This document shows positions 38,006 to 50,828 of a stretch of DNA of 64,000 bases, piece after piece. The number at the start of each line of letters is the position of its first letter. The first letter of the stretch is position 1. Origin of the DNA: Ptychodera flava (lineage: Eukaryota > Hemichordata > Enteropneusta > Ptychoderidae); assembly GCF_041260155.1 (NCBI RefSeq), contig NC_091930.1, positions 40,423,523 to 40,487,522 of the forward strand, given 5' to 3'. A model generated the notes under the pieces. It saw only the letters and a list, made by a program, of their open reading frames with translations, was not told where the DNA came from and ran no database searches. The translations under genes and the position numbers were made by a program.

Positions 38006-38865
38006 TAAATATTTAATCATACTTATACAGAGTTGAAGTGATCGAATACATTAGACAACCTGAAAAGAATACTGCCTGCATGAAGCGTGTCACATTACTA
38101 CTTTTTAAAAACCCCAAACTTAGAAAACATCGAGATACCTTACAGTTACATTTCTTGCAGACTGATTTTCTCCACTTGTCAATGTATGGGCTGACCATTT
38201 TCTATTTTTGCGTTAGGTATATTTATGTATACTGTGTGACTTTCCAAGCTATGCGTATGCCTTAATTGCGTCGGCATTAAAATTAAAATTAAAATTATGT
38301 CGAGCTGAAATTAGGTGTTAGCAAAAATTTTGAATGACATTTATTTATTGATAAAATATGAGAATGTATTAAATCTTAGGCGCCCAGCGTGCATACCCTC
38401 TAGTGAGAATTTTAGAAGGCTGTTTCAAACAATTCAAGAAAATGGCGGAATCTTGAAATCTTCCGATCTCCTTCATTTTGGCAGTTGATTTCATCGCCAA
38501 ATACTAAATGCCGTCCATTATTGGTTCAAATCTGATGGCAAATTTACCAAATATGACGCCTGGAAATTGGTCATGATTAATCTGGAACTTTCATGAGTAT
38601 TCCCCTACCTGTAACTATCGTTGGCATGACTATTGTAGAGAACCGGCACATGTCGGCAAATTTCAAAACTTCTTGTACACTGCCTTTCATGTTTTCTGGA
38701 TATGACACAAGGTGTATTATTTTCCTGCATTTCAGACTACCAGCACTGGTCAACGTAGCTTCGCCAACCCGCGGTATTTCTGAATAATCAAATTGAAGGC
38801 CATATTCACCGATTATATGCTATTGAGGAGGACAGTAATACACCAGATCAATAAAAGCTTAGGTG

Positions 38866-39410
38866 ACAGCCCCTGTATAGACCCTGACACAACCCTGTGG
38901 TACAGGTCTGTGTCAGTAAAGACCTTCCATTGCTGTGACAGGGGCTGATATACAGGTCTGTGGCCAGTCCTGTATTGGCATGGCTATATACATTGCAGTA
39001 AACACAGTGATGTGACAGGGCCTGAAATGTCTGCCTGTCCCATCACTGTATTTGCAGGACTGTACACAGCAAAGTGAATACAGACCTGTAAAAGGGTCAA
39101 ACATCTATTAATGAGCACTCAATTATGTCTGTATTCAGTTCTGTCATCACAAATGCCTCATTTTTCTGAATAGGCCCTGTACATTAACCTGACAGTCATT
39201 TGATCACAGCACTCGATAAACTCAGAAATTACATCACTGTATACATTCCTGTAATGCCAGGCCTGATACAGACGTGTTCATACACCTCTGATATCTGACC
39301 ATTTACCGGGCCTGTAACAGCTTGGTTCTTAGGAACGTTTACAGGTACTGATCAGACCCTGTTACAGGCATGTACAGCAATCGGACTGTAGTTTTCTTGC
39401 TATGTAAGGG
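38866..39410. repeat. CTGT/ACAG-rich cryptic repeat, PARP-A intron
   Basis: About 540 bases are packed with variants of CCTGTACAG, ACAGGTCTGT and CTGTAACAG without a fixed period. It is present in the same intron at 50,283-50,828 and 59,620-60,187. There is no open frame of note and no regular spacer structure. Confidence 0.7.
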
Positions 39411-42400
39411 ATTCCGTCAGTCTACAAGTCCAGCAAACAAACTGTCATAGTACAGGGTTATACGTATCATAAGTCAAATTTTGTGCAGTGTAATAAAGAC
39501 GTTATTAAATGAAAAATTGGTATTGATGTCGCACCGCACTATCACAAAATGAGGAAATTAGCATGCATGCTAATGGTTCTGAGTTCGGATTTAACTTCAG
39601 GTCCAGCTGCTTCAATGATTGCTTTAGAAACACCTCCTGTAGAGAACGAGACAAATCCCATTACCTATGATTATTTTTTTAACATACAAATATTTATAAG
39701 GCATTCTTTCATGACGACCATGCAATATATGTCATGCAAATGAAAAGTTGACAAAGATATCTATTGTTAAACTTGCAACACCGTGATAAATGCTGATTAA
39801 AGGTAAGGTAATAACTTGTGATTTGAATAACTTACTGTCACGAGTCAAATTGGTGTCAGCGCAGTTCACAATTATCTCCTTGAATGATTCAACATGAACG
39901 TTCCCTATTGTCTTGCTGACGTCAACGTCACATCCAAGGTTGAAAGGGAAGTATATAAATCCTACGGCCAAAGGGTCTATATTGTTCATACACCTTTTTT
40001 TGGAATATGCTGCCACCAGAGATTCGCTCTGCAAAATATGTTGAATGTTTTGAACGTGTTTTGAAGACTTATCTTGTTATCGAGTTTTATTAACGATGAA
40101 TTTTACTCATTTCTCACACATTGCGCAGTATTTTCTTCCTTCCTACATTTCTATCATTTTTGCTTAGATCATTGTTTATAAAATTGTTTTACAAATAATG
40201 GGTCTCTTTCCTAGTGGTACCTGTCCCGAGTGACGTGAACGACGGTTATATGATGATCTGTCTTCGATTTATCTTTTCTTTCCTGTTTCATTCTTATCAT
40301 TTTAAAAGTGATGTTATGCGGCTGGCCTATTTTACTAAATGTATCAGTTAACCGGTGTTTACTGGTCGTACTTTCGTTTTTCCCGGTCCGTTATCGCCAC
40401 GAGGGCAAACACTTAAATCATAATTTCATCTTCCTTCATCAATTGAATTATATCATTGAATTATATTAAAAAACGAATATTATTTTGGTTTCCCCGGTCC
40501 AAAGTAAACTACGAAGTATTACAAAGTCAAAAAGACATAAAATTTGTTAAGATGAGAAAGATGTATGGTTCAAAACCAAGCCAAAATTACTACTTTCGTT
40601 TTTTAATATACTGAATAAAATTTTACAACTCAACATTTCTCTTAAATTGCGTATTACTATTCTGTATTCAAGTTACAACTCGATTTTAGGTATCTCTGTT
40701 TACATTCTATTTTGCATTCCACTACTCGACCGGCTACTTCACCATTTCACAGTTTCACTACTGTTACTCTCCATTTTATTTTCATTTTAAAATTCAACAT
40801 AAAAATTCCAAGAAGATTGCCAACAAGATTGAATCTGATGACAAAATATTTGCATAAGAAGAAGTCATTCAACTTGAAAATTGTAATCCTTCATGTTAGA
40901 GCGACCTCTTTCGGTGGAGGTTCGAATTTTCAGAACTTCCGACTAAAACCCAGAGTCAGACGTACCAGATTCAGTAGTGCTTAGCATTACAAAATATACA
41001 ATTTGAAAATAGATGTTAATGTTCGTGATCTTTTGCCTTTCCTTTACCCTTTGTCACAAATCAACAGTAGAATTTACCATTAAAGATCTTAAACCAAACA
41101 TTGAGTATATTTTTCTTTACATTTTTACATTTTGTTCACTGCATACTTTGCCGTCAAAGCTTACATGTCATTTACACATATTTTCAAACCAAAGGTATAT
41201 GTTTGCATATTTTATACTGCAAGCTCTTGAATAACGATGCTGCGAGAATCATTATGCAAGATAAATCTCTGAGAACAAATTATTCCCTACAGACAATCTA
41301 TTTTTAAATATTCCCCAACTTCTTTGTATGAGTATCAGTTTTATTCTTTGCTTATGATAAAATATTAAGTCTTCTGAAAATTTTGTACAAACTTATAAAC
41401 TTTTGTACAGTTCCGTTCCCTCTTGATAGACCTGGATATTACATGTACTTTTTTGTACTATTAAGAAATTTACGAGCTTTGAAAGTTGAGATCTACCAAA
41501 TAAGGCTATTATTCTTGACATATGTTATGATAAACGAAGCAATTCAAAATAGATCAAACTGACGTTATCTACGTGAAAAGTGTTCTTAGTGCATGCAGTT
41601 TTCCATAGTTATTTTGAACCAAGTAATGGCCAGACAAAACACTGATTAGTCCACGGAAAGTTATTTGAATGTGATCTAAGTTGCTATGGTTGCCTTTAAG
41701 AGGAAGTTAATCTCGTCACTTTTTAGCAGCGAGGGCACTTGTCCATGGTAAGTAAAGTTTCTAATCTGAAATGAATTCTACATAATTATCGAGGTCAAGT
41801 GCAGCTTAAGAATCTTTTACATGATATCATTCGTCACCATAGGTGCTTAGGTCAAAAGGGACTGATTGACAGTGTGGTGCGAGGCCTTAGTGACTTCAAA
41901 TTTATCAACATCTACGTATATTACTTATGCAACGAATTAATATTTTCCAAAATTATCAGTGTACTGCAGTGCACACGGTGCAAAACAAATGCATTTGCTT
42001 GTGATCGCTATAGCAATAAAAGTAATCATTTGGTGCAGTTTTTGCTTGAAAAAGCAGATCTATTCGCAGTCTTTTCGAACACACCTGTCAAAATACTTAT
42101 TTTATTAGCACAGATTATTGCCTGAAAAGCGCTTATACAGATGAACACAGTTAACAATCCATTGCTTGCGTTCAGCAAGCCTATATTCATACGGATTCGT
42201 GTGAATTCAAGTGTATTATTCTGCGATACAGGCAACTTATTTGTGTGAATTTATCTATATTATTGCATTTTGTTGCAATGAAGTTCGTTCTGACGGACTA
42301 CTTACCGCAGTCAATTTTAACCTATTAAGAGAAACTTTTGTTGCGGTAATAGTAAGTTAAAACAGACAACTCGACCCTCAATGCATCAGTAGCTTTCTGA

Positions 42401-43281
42401 TTCTTTATTTAATCATTAATTGCATACAGCATATGTGCAACATTGAAACACAGTTAAATTTTCCTGATACTGCCATACCAGAAATGAATAATATAATACC
42501 AAATGACAAGCTATAGGTTTAAAATGTTTGTTAATATTGATTGTTCTAACTTCAAGTGAAGTTTCATAACACTTATATATGCCCTCAACAAATTATTAAT
42601 TCCGCCCACAATTTTATTACAGTGCACAGTTGAGTTAAGTGTCCTCAACAAATTATCAATATAAGATAAACAATCATGTTGATAAGGAATACGTTTGAAA
42701 AATGACCTTTTCTTCTTAAGTTATTTGAGTCTGGAAATAAGTTGATTTGATTTACAAAGGCGTGTAAAATTCCTGTAATGAATTTGAATCATCCTGTGAT
42801 TTTAGATGGTTTTCATTTGCAGCAATACGCTAAAGTCCATTTTGAAGCACATGCGAAAGCTATGATTATAACCGAGTCAACTAAAAACAACAATAAGTAA
42901 TACAAAGTTGATGCGTAAAACTGTTGCGCATATAATGTAAAAGCGCATATAATCCGAAAAGTATGATAAGAGCACTGCTATTTGTATTGATTGTCCAATG
43001 TCATTGTGCATTGTTTTTGTCTTTGTTTCATGATTAGATTTTTGCCATGTATTTGTTGTTGATTTACTTTGATTAGCGGGTTATATTATTAAATGCATGA
43101 ATATTTTGCTGGAAATCTATAAGTGCGAAATAATTATTCGTTTTCCAATTTGCTAATAATCATAAGATATCGATCATCTTTACCTGCAACACAACAAAGG
43201 ATATTTATAATAGCATTTTGAAATAATCAAACAGTTGCTAGTGGCTCTCGTTTATGATAAGCGTCTACATCACTAAATGAA

Positions 43282-43565
43282 TTATTTAAAAGTAATCAGA
43301 TATTCCGGATAGGCCATTGCATCGTAGAAAATGACAAATATTGTGGGATTTGCAGTGTTATCCACGACGCTGTCGTAACAATCAGTAGGATTGTTATGAT
43401 TCTTTGATGGAGGAACCAGCATATCGCGTCTCCCCTGGGTGTATTTGCCAGTCAGTACTTTACAGTCATAGATGTGCTTGTGACCATTGGTATCGCGTGG
43501 TGAGAACCTATCCGCCGACGTGTATTTAGCCTTGAGGGCGAAGTAACAACCTCGTCCGTACACAG
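43282..43565 (-). pseudogene. Extra copy of the PARP-B last catalytic exon
   Basis: It encodes VYGRGCYFALKAKYTSADRF through AYPEYLITFK-stop without a break. A block of about 580 bases (about 42,985-43,570) is a second, more diverged copy of 43,566-44,155. The copy join falls right at the exon's acceptor, so the polypyrimidine tract upstream is not the original one. It could act as an alternative last exon or be silent. Confidence 0.75.
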
Positions 43566-43863
43566 CTGATGGTCCAATGTCATTGTGCATTATTTTTTGT
43601 CTTTCGTTTCATAATTAGATTTTTGCCATGTATTTGTTGTTGATTTACTTTGATTAGCGGGTTATATTATTAAATGCATGAATATTTTGCAGGAAATATA
43701 TGAGTGCAAAATAATCATTCGTTTTCCAATTTGCCAATAATCATAAGATATCGACCATCTTTTCCTGCAACACAACAAAGGATATTTATAAGGGAAATTT
43801 GAAAATCATCAAACAGTTGCTAGTGGCTCTCGTTTATAATAAGCGTCTACATGACTAAATGAA

Positions 43864-44946
43864 TTATTTAAACGTAATAAGATATTCCGGATAGGCCATA
43901 GCATCGTAGAAAATGACAAATATTGTGGGGTTTGTAGTGTTATCGACGACGCTGTCGTAACAATCAGTAGGATTGTTATGATTCTTAGATGGAGGAACCA
44001 GCATATCGCGTCTCCCCTGGGTGTACTCGCCCGTCAGGACTTTGCAGACATAGATGTGCTTGTGACCATTGGTGTCGCGTGGTGAGAACCTATCCGCAGA
44101 TGAGTATTTAGCGTTGAGGGCGAAGTAACATCCTCGTCCGTAAGCAGCGGCTGGAATCAAGGAACAGTGAACATGAATGAATTACAAAGGCACACATTAC
44201 AAATTCACACCGTGTCTTTAAATATGCCTCTCGAAGGTCACTGATGCTAACCCTCACAATATTCTCGATCATGCACTGTGTAAGTACAGGGCGTTGGAAT
44301 AGCGCAGGATTTTCCTTGCATTGTCTCAGATTTAATAATCTTGAGTAACACAGTGCATTCCCTCCCCATGCCATATAGAAGCAGACAGCTTAGCTTCTTA
44401 CCGAGAAGAATAGAGAAATTCAAGGTAACCAGCAACTACCCGTAAATTCCCCTTAACTTTAAAGTTTATACGATTCGAAACCAGAGAAAGACAACTCTTC
44501 ATCTTTAATAAAACTACTTTATCTTAATGTTCAATTTTTCACGGCAGCTAGTTAAAATGAGACAGCAGAGAGTGCATTATCAATTTGAAACTACTCTATA
44601 CTCATTTACTAGTGTGTCACAGTTGCTACTGATCATTTGGAATTGCCCATTTGCATGAAAAAATAATGCTGCAAAGATATGTTTCATCGACTGAACAAAG
44701 TAGGAATGAAGGTTAGTATTGAGTAATCTTTCCAGTAGTCATATACATTGAATGTATAATGAAACATACCATGTTTTCCTGCGAAGTTCCTGTTAAAAAC
44801 CTGGGCGTTTATTTTGGCGCAGGTTTCGAATGATGTACCATGGTAGAGTTTTCGCTCTATTTGGATCCCAGGTATACTTCTATATTGCATTGTTTGCTTC
44901 TTGAGCACCACTTGTCGATATAACTGCCTGTTCTGTATTCTTTTAT
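43864..44946 (-). CDS. PARP-B catalytic domain exons
   Basis: The exon 44,770-44,946 reads QLYRQVVLKKQTMQYRSI and LYHGTSFETCAKINA, with the NAD-binding histidine in YHGTS. The exon 43,864-44,150 reads AYGRGCYFALNAKYSSADRF, with the tyrosine-bearing YFA motif, and ends AYPEYLITFK. The position of the PARP1 catalytic glutamate is hydrophobic here, as in mono-ADP-ribosylating PARP10/14/15. The last exon is identical to PARP-C's in the stretch I compared. The first exon is one base shorter than in PARP-C at an A-run right after its acceptor. Confidence 0.75.
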
Positions 44947-45089
44947 CTAAAAAGAGAATAATTCCAATGAGTTTTAAAATGTCCTATGAATTAACTTGTC
45001 CGAAATGAGGCTCCAATCATCTGATTTCATTGAACCTCATAACTCAACATTAAAGAGTTGTGGGTTACTAATGTGCAACATACCATACT

Positions 45090-45395
45090 ATACATATATA
45101 CATACATATATACATACATACATGCATACATACATGCATGCATGCATACATACATACATACATACATACATACATACATACATACATACATACATACATA
45201 CATACATACATACATACATACATACATACATACATACATACATACATACATACATACATACATACATACATACATACATACATACATACATACATACATA
45301 CATACATACATACATACATACATACATACATACATACATACATACATACATACATACATACATACATACATGCATGCATACAAACATGCATATAG
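45090..45395. repeat. (CATA)n microsatellite, PARP-B intron
   Basis: Same position as the arrays in PARP-A and PARP-C, between the linker exon and the first catalytic exon, with CATG variants at both edges. Confidence 0.97.
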
Positions 45396-46814
45396 ACAGA
45401 AATACTCTTCCTTTTCTTTATTTGTGTTTGTGTTCTTTCGTGTTTTCCTTAAATACCTCTACAATTTCTGTCTCTGTTGGTAACATCGATATCTTGAATT
45501 CATCTACAATGCTGATGTATTCTTCACTAGACCTGATGAGGGGCACTTCCTTAACTTCCTCAGAATCATGCATCGGAGCCCAATGCTTGGGAAGAGAAAT
45601 ACCATCTGTGGTGACAAACGGTTTCTTTGTTAATGATATTTATTTTGTCTGAAGTTGTTTGCTTCTTAACTCTAAGCAACCGATCAAACACTAATTTCAA
45701 AATATAATGAGTATATGACTTTGTCAGCTACACAGATAAGCATTGTAGAAACCACAGACGCTCTTTGAGACATTGTTGAAAAAATACGAGCCGAATAGAA
45801 TTTGGTTGATGATCAAGACAATTATATATTTTCGGTGCTTAATGCACTATAAGACGAATCATGGTTTGTTATATTTTGAACCAGAGTGAAGTCCTTATCT
45901 TACCTTCTTTTAAATCTCTCCTAACAGGAACTTTTGATCCGTCGCTCAAGTCGATTTCTGTCATGGAGTTGAAACAGACTTGGTATGAACATCATCCAAT
46001 TCAAAAAGGCGTCAGCATTGCCGGCCTTATACTCTTGCTCGATGTGACCAGCAACTTCATCCTCATACTCTTCAAAGCCGTCCTCGTTCCAGTACAGCCA
46101 AGCTACGTTCTGTGCCAGCGCCGTTGCTTCAGCCACTCGCCTGTGCTCTTCTTGCATTGGCTTGAGAAACTGGTTACTTTATCATTGAGCCTCATGACAG
46201 CTTCTGGTATTCCTGTCAATTTGAGTCGACAAACGCGACCTGTATTGACAACCTCTGCAGATGCCTGCATATGAGAAACAATAGGTGTGGAAACAACACG
46301 GATAGCTAACTCTTGTCTGTAAAACAAAGTTACACCCAAAACGGAGAAAATGTGATGAACAAAAAGGCAAATATATCGGACTAAAATCTCCTCACTAGTA
46401 TATTAATTGTGTTGTTCATGAAACTTTGATTCAATCAAACCGAAAATAAAATACTAAACTTCCAGCACAATATTTCTTACTTCCTTGAAACCTTAAACTC
46501 CATAACTTACTCATGAATCACTAATTCTCTAGCCTTACCTGTAGTGATGATGCCAGTTCCTTTATTTGCGCCATGTCTACGTCTGTCAGACCACTTACAT
46601 CAGAGTCATTAACAACCTTTAGATAATGGACAAACAAAAAGTCCATGCTTAATCTCTGAGTCAATAAACAATGTGCTCTAAATGAAGAAATAGTTGTGAA
46701 GTTGACGATTCTCACAACCGAATTAAAGGCTAAAATTAGGAGATTGTTGTTAACTGACCTTTTCGATGACTTGCTTTTCGACGTAATTATGAAGTTTTTG
46801 AAATGCCGACTTAA

Positions 46815-47495
46815 GGTTTCAAGACAAGAAATTGACCATTTTAAACTAACAATTCTCTAGTGTTTAATAAGCTCAGAACCCCCATAAATTGTATATTTTC
46901 GGAAGCCTAGATATAGGGGAACATGTTGGTTACCATAGTGTCAACATTGTTTACATAACTGTCACGTGACAGGTAATTTGCATAACCTTTCAAAACTCGG
47001 TTTTCCCTATGTTTTGTTTCAATGCTTTGAGATATGTGGCTGAAATTTGTGTGAGTGCAAGCTGTCCTAAGGGTCTTTAAAAGAGTGTCTCAGAATTTTT
47101 TTAAACCTTCTTAAACAGTTTTTATGCCAGAAAAACTTCCAGAGCAGTGAACTTAACCGTAGTTGATTTCTTTAAAATTGCGCTCCTAAAAAACTAAGCG
47201 AGATATAAAAAATCTGAGACACACTTTGGAAGAGCGTTGTGACTGCTCGCACTCCAGCAAGTTTGAGTCAGATATTTTGAAGTATTGAGAGGAAACATAG
47301 GGAAAACAGATTTTTGAAAGGTTATGCAAATTACCTTGTCACGTGATAGTTATGTAAACAATTGTGACACTGTGGTTACCAAAATGTTCCCGTATATCTA
47401 GGCTTTCAGAAAATGTATACTTTACGGGGGTTCTGAGCTTATTAACCGTTAGAGAATGGTTAGATTAAAAAGGTCAAATTTCTTGTCTTGGAACC
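46815..47495. mobile_element. TTAA-flanked foldback transposon in a PARP-B exon
   Basis: The ends are GGTTTCAAGACAAGAAATT and AATTTCTTGTCTTGGAACC, and the inverted arms run on for over 200 bases each (for example ACATAACTGTCACGTGACAG / CTTGTCACGTGATAGTTATG). TTAA at 46,811-46,814 and 47,496-47,499 is the target duplication. PARP-A and PARP-C have a single TTAA at the uninterrupted site (GACTTAACATCG). TTAA targeting is typical of piggyBac-related elements, but the end sequence is not the usual CCC, so the superfamily is open. No transposase is encoded. Confidence 0.88.
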
Positions 47496-48234
47496 TTAAC
47501 ATCGTTTTGAGTGCCAGCATAAATGTCAAAGCAGACCACAGGAAAAGGCTCCACTCCTCCAGAAGCATCTGTATCTCTTCGGTGAAGTTGAGGAACCATG
47601 TGTCTCCCTTTGCGTTTTGCAACTTTCCCTTAATTAATAAACAACGTCAGAAATTAATCATTTTGTGAGGAAAGTGTGGCTGCGACAAAAAAAAAACTTC
47701 CGTATGAACGTTTTTCACCATCTTGAGTAATGTACAGGGTACACATATATGCACGATGGCTTTTCCGGTGTAATGACGATCATGGAACTATCGACATTTT
47801 CAATTTTTAACTTGATGGTCAAATATGATTATTAACTATTTTGTGTATAAGTATACGGGACTGTCAAGGGGATTTGCATTCTTACTTTTACTTTTTCTAT
47901 ATCTTTAAGTTTGAAGGTTTACGCAATTAAGTTAAATCATCAAGACGGGTATATCCCTGCAGCTAACTGGTATATACTGTGATTTTTTTTTCATATCGGT
48001 GGGAAATTGATGAAGAATTGTTGGATGAGTAAAATGTGATTAAAACACAACCACCTTAATTCAGCACTTTAACGAAGGAAATTTTTGCTGTGAATTAGGT
48101 TCTCGGAATGGAAACACATAATAGACTCACTGAACTTCCTCTTCAGCTATTTCCTCGGTGAGGGATCACAATAATCTTCCATTGCCTTCTTGAATACGTC
48201 CATCATCTCTGGATTGTAGATAACTATCCGAACA

Positions 48235-48982
48235 GAATTCCAGTCCAACTGCAACTATTGAAGTCATCAGGAAGAAGTGGGAGTACAGCAAAGTCTTGAC
48301 ACAGTGTGGAGAAATGAAGGGCGTACTCGACCAATTTCTTCAATCTTCAAACGATCTTTATTAATAAAACCGACGTTTCGGCAATACACAGATTGCCTTC
48401 CTCAGGGTAAAAACTAATAGATAAAAGCGGATAAAATAGAACGTGTCAAAGGAAGGTGGAACGACTACAGGAATGTAAAATCATGATGACAAATCCTCAC
48501 AAAGACTAAAAAAGGCAATAAAAATACAGTACTCAGAATAAAAACACTGGAATGATGTAGAATACAGGAATGAAAATGAGAATGTGAAAATCAACATAGG
48601 TAAAATAGAGAAGGGACTCTACTAACCTAGATCGTGTGAGGTCTGGATGGAAAATGAAATGTCATTCTCAAGGGAACCCTTTGGGGTGCATGTTGAAGAG
48701 ACGGAGCAACAAGACCCCCTAACTGGAGAACAAAGAGCGGGGGGGGGGGCTTACAGAAAAGTAGAAGAGAAATCACCCTTCTTTACGGTTGATTCCAATG
48801 GGTGACAGCGTTTCAAGTGTAGTAATGTATGAAAGTTCAGTAAAAGAATTCATTTTACAAATGCCACTTACTTGAAAATGAGTAGGATTGTGACCGGTTT
48901 GTTGAAGTGTTCGGAGACCGGAGTGGATTTTCTATTGCGAATAGTGTAGACATGCTCATATATACGTCTTTTAAACTCTCTT
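48235..48982 (-). mobile_element. 5'-truncated Penelope-like retroelement in PARP-B
   Basis: Same insertion as in PARP-A at the same exon site, flanked by TCCGAACA at 48,227-48,234 and 48,983-48,990. A hammerhead-like motif lies at 48,370-48,408. Being at the identical site, it was duplicated with the host DNA rather than inserted twice. Confidence 0.8.
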
Positions 48983-49326
48983 TCCGAACACTGTTGACTA
49001 TTTCATGTTTAGGTGACGCTTTGATGCCTCCAAATATTTTGGCTATTCCTTGGCATGTTTATAAAGGTATCCTATGTGGTAATTCAAAATCTTTAAACCA
49101 GCCTGGTATTTTGCGCTATTACGCGCTCATTCAACTGATAATATCTATGCCACAAGTCACTTTTAGGGCAAAATGATCATAACAAAGGAATTTAATCTAG
49201 AACATCTCATATTCTCACAAACAAGAGAAGAAACAGTTGTCCTTGCTGCAACTAGTTACTTCGATGGTTAAAATATCGTGATTTATGTAAAAGATTTTCT
49301 ACGAACTCGACGTGCATATGATTAAA

Positions 49327-49430
49327 GTGTCAGGACTTTATTGTCTTGTCGACAGGACAAGACTTAAGTTCAGCCCTACGGCCTAAAGACTGCCTATCGG
49401 GACGCAGTCCATCGTGCCATGCTATCCTTG
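49327..49430. repeat. Unassigned conserved repeat segment, PARP-B intron
   Basis: Duplicate of 37,902-38,005, with the same GTCGACAGGAC palindrome. Confidence 0.4.
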
Positions 49431-50282
49431 ATGTAAATATTTAATCATACTTATACAGAATTGAAGTGATCGAATACATTAGACAACCTGAAAAGAATAC
49501 TGCCAGTATGAAGCGTGTCACATGACTACTTTTAAAAACCCCAAACTTAGAAAACATCGAGATACCTTACAGTTACTTTTCTTGCAGACAGATTTTCTCC
49601 ACTTGTCAATGTATGGGCTGACCATTTTCTATTTTTGCGTTAGGTATATTTATGTATACTGTGTGACTTTCCAAGCTATGCGTATGCCTTAATTGCGTCG
49701 GCATTAAAATTAAAATTATGTCGAGCTGAAATTAGGTGTTAGCAAAAATTTTGAATGACATTTATTTATTGGTGAAAATATGAGAGTGTATTAAATCTTA
49801 GGCGCCCAGCGTGCATACCCTCTAGTGAGAATTTTAGAAGACTGTTTCAAACAATTCAAGAAAATGGCGGAATCTTGAAATCTTCCGATCTCCTTCATTT
49901 TGGCAGTTGATTTCATCGCCAAATACTAAATGCCGTCCATTATTGGTTCAAATCTGGTGGCAAATTTACCAAATATGACGCCTGGAGATTGGTCATGATT
50001 AATCTGGAACTTTCATGAGTATTCCCCTACGTGTAACTATTGTTGGCATGACTATTGTAGAGAACCGGCACATGTCGGCAAGTTTCAAAACTTCTTGTAC
50101 ACTGCCCTTCATGTTTTCTGGATATGACACAAGGTGTATTATTTTCCTGCATTTCAGACTACCAGCACTGGTAAACACAGCTTCGCCAACCCGCGGTATT
50201 TCGGAATAATCAAATTGAAGGCCATATTCACCGATTATATGCTATTGAGGAGGACAGCAATACACCAGGTCAATAAAAGCTT

Positions 50283-50828
50283 AGGTGATAGCCCCTGTAC
50301 AGACCCTGACACAACCCTGTGATACAGGTCTGTGTCAGTAAAGACCTTCCATTGCTGTGACAGGGGCTGATATACAGGTCTGTGGCCAGTCCTGTATTGG
50401 CATGGCTATATACATTGCTGTAAACACAGTGATGTGACAGGGCCTGAAATTTCTGCCTGTCCCATCACTGTATTTGCAGGACTGTACACAGCAAAGTGAA
50501 TACAGACCTGTAAAAGGGTCAAACATGTTGTAATGAGCACTCAATTATGTCTGTATTCAGTTCTGTCATCACAAATGCCTCATTTTTCTGAAAGCAGGCC
50601 CTGTACATTAACCTGACAGTTATGTGATCAGAGCACTCGATAAACTCAGAAATTACATCACTGTATACATTCCTGTAATACCAGGCCTGATACAGACGTG
50701 TTCATACATTCCTGATATCTGACCAATTTACCGGGCCTGTAACAGCTTGGTTCTTAGGAACTGTTACAGGTACTGATCAGACCCTGTTACAGGCATGTAC
50801 AGCAATCGGGCTGTAGTTTTCTTGCTAT
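50283..50828. repeat. CTGT/ACAG-rich cryptic repeat, PARP-B intron
   Basis: Near-identical duplicate of 38,866-39,410. Confidence 0.7.

Larger units (their letters stand above)
33238..40010 (-). pseudogene. PARP-A: PARP14-like gene copy, decayed
   Basis: In transcript order I see macrodomain exons at 39,836 to about 40,010, 39,571-39,636, 38,609-38,779 and 36,680 to about 37,672; KH-like exons at 36,010-36,194 and 35,797-35,913; the WWE exon at 35,157-35,520; a linker exon at 34,431-34,581; a remnant of the first catalytic exon at 33,794-33,851; and the last catalytic exon at 33,238-33,523. The breaks are clear: a Penelope-like insertion splits the macrodomain exon 36,680-37,672; a TAG at 35,326-35,328 stops the WWE domain; the linker exon is shifted by two extra bases; most of the first catalytic exon is deleted, with its YHGTS histidine motif; and the last exon is shifted by one base around TGVEARC. 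It lacks the first macrodomain and any RRM. It looks like a non-functional relic, though parts could still be transcribed. Confidence 0.85.

Noticed and set aside
38593-38787. Plus-strand open frame conserved at 50,015 and 59,351
   Set aside because: Its conservation is explained by the macrodomain exon on the opposite strand.
38866-39410. Possible CRISPR-like or regular tandem array in the CTGT-rich field
   Set aside because: The words recur without fixed repeat length or spacer, and the host is a metazoan.
41799-42125. Plus-strand 108-codon frame nearly identical at 53,197
   Set aside because: The similarity comes from the tandem duplication; the unit 1 counterpart near 31,440 is not open, and no domain is visible.
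43566-44155. Assembly artefact as the cause of the duplicated PARP-B exon
   Set aside because: The two copies differ at many positions, so a simple repeated stretch of one read is unlikely, though read mapping would settle it.
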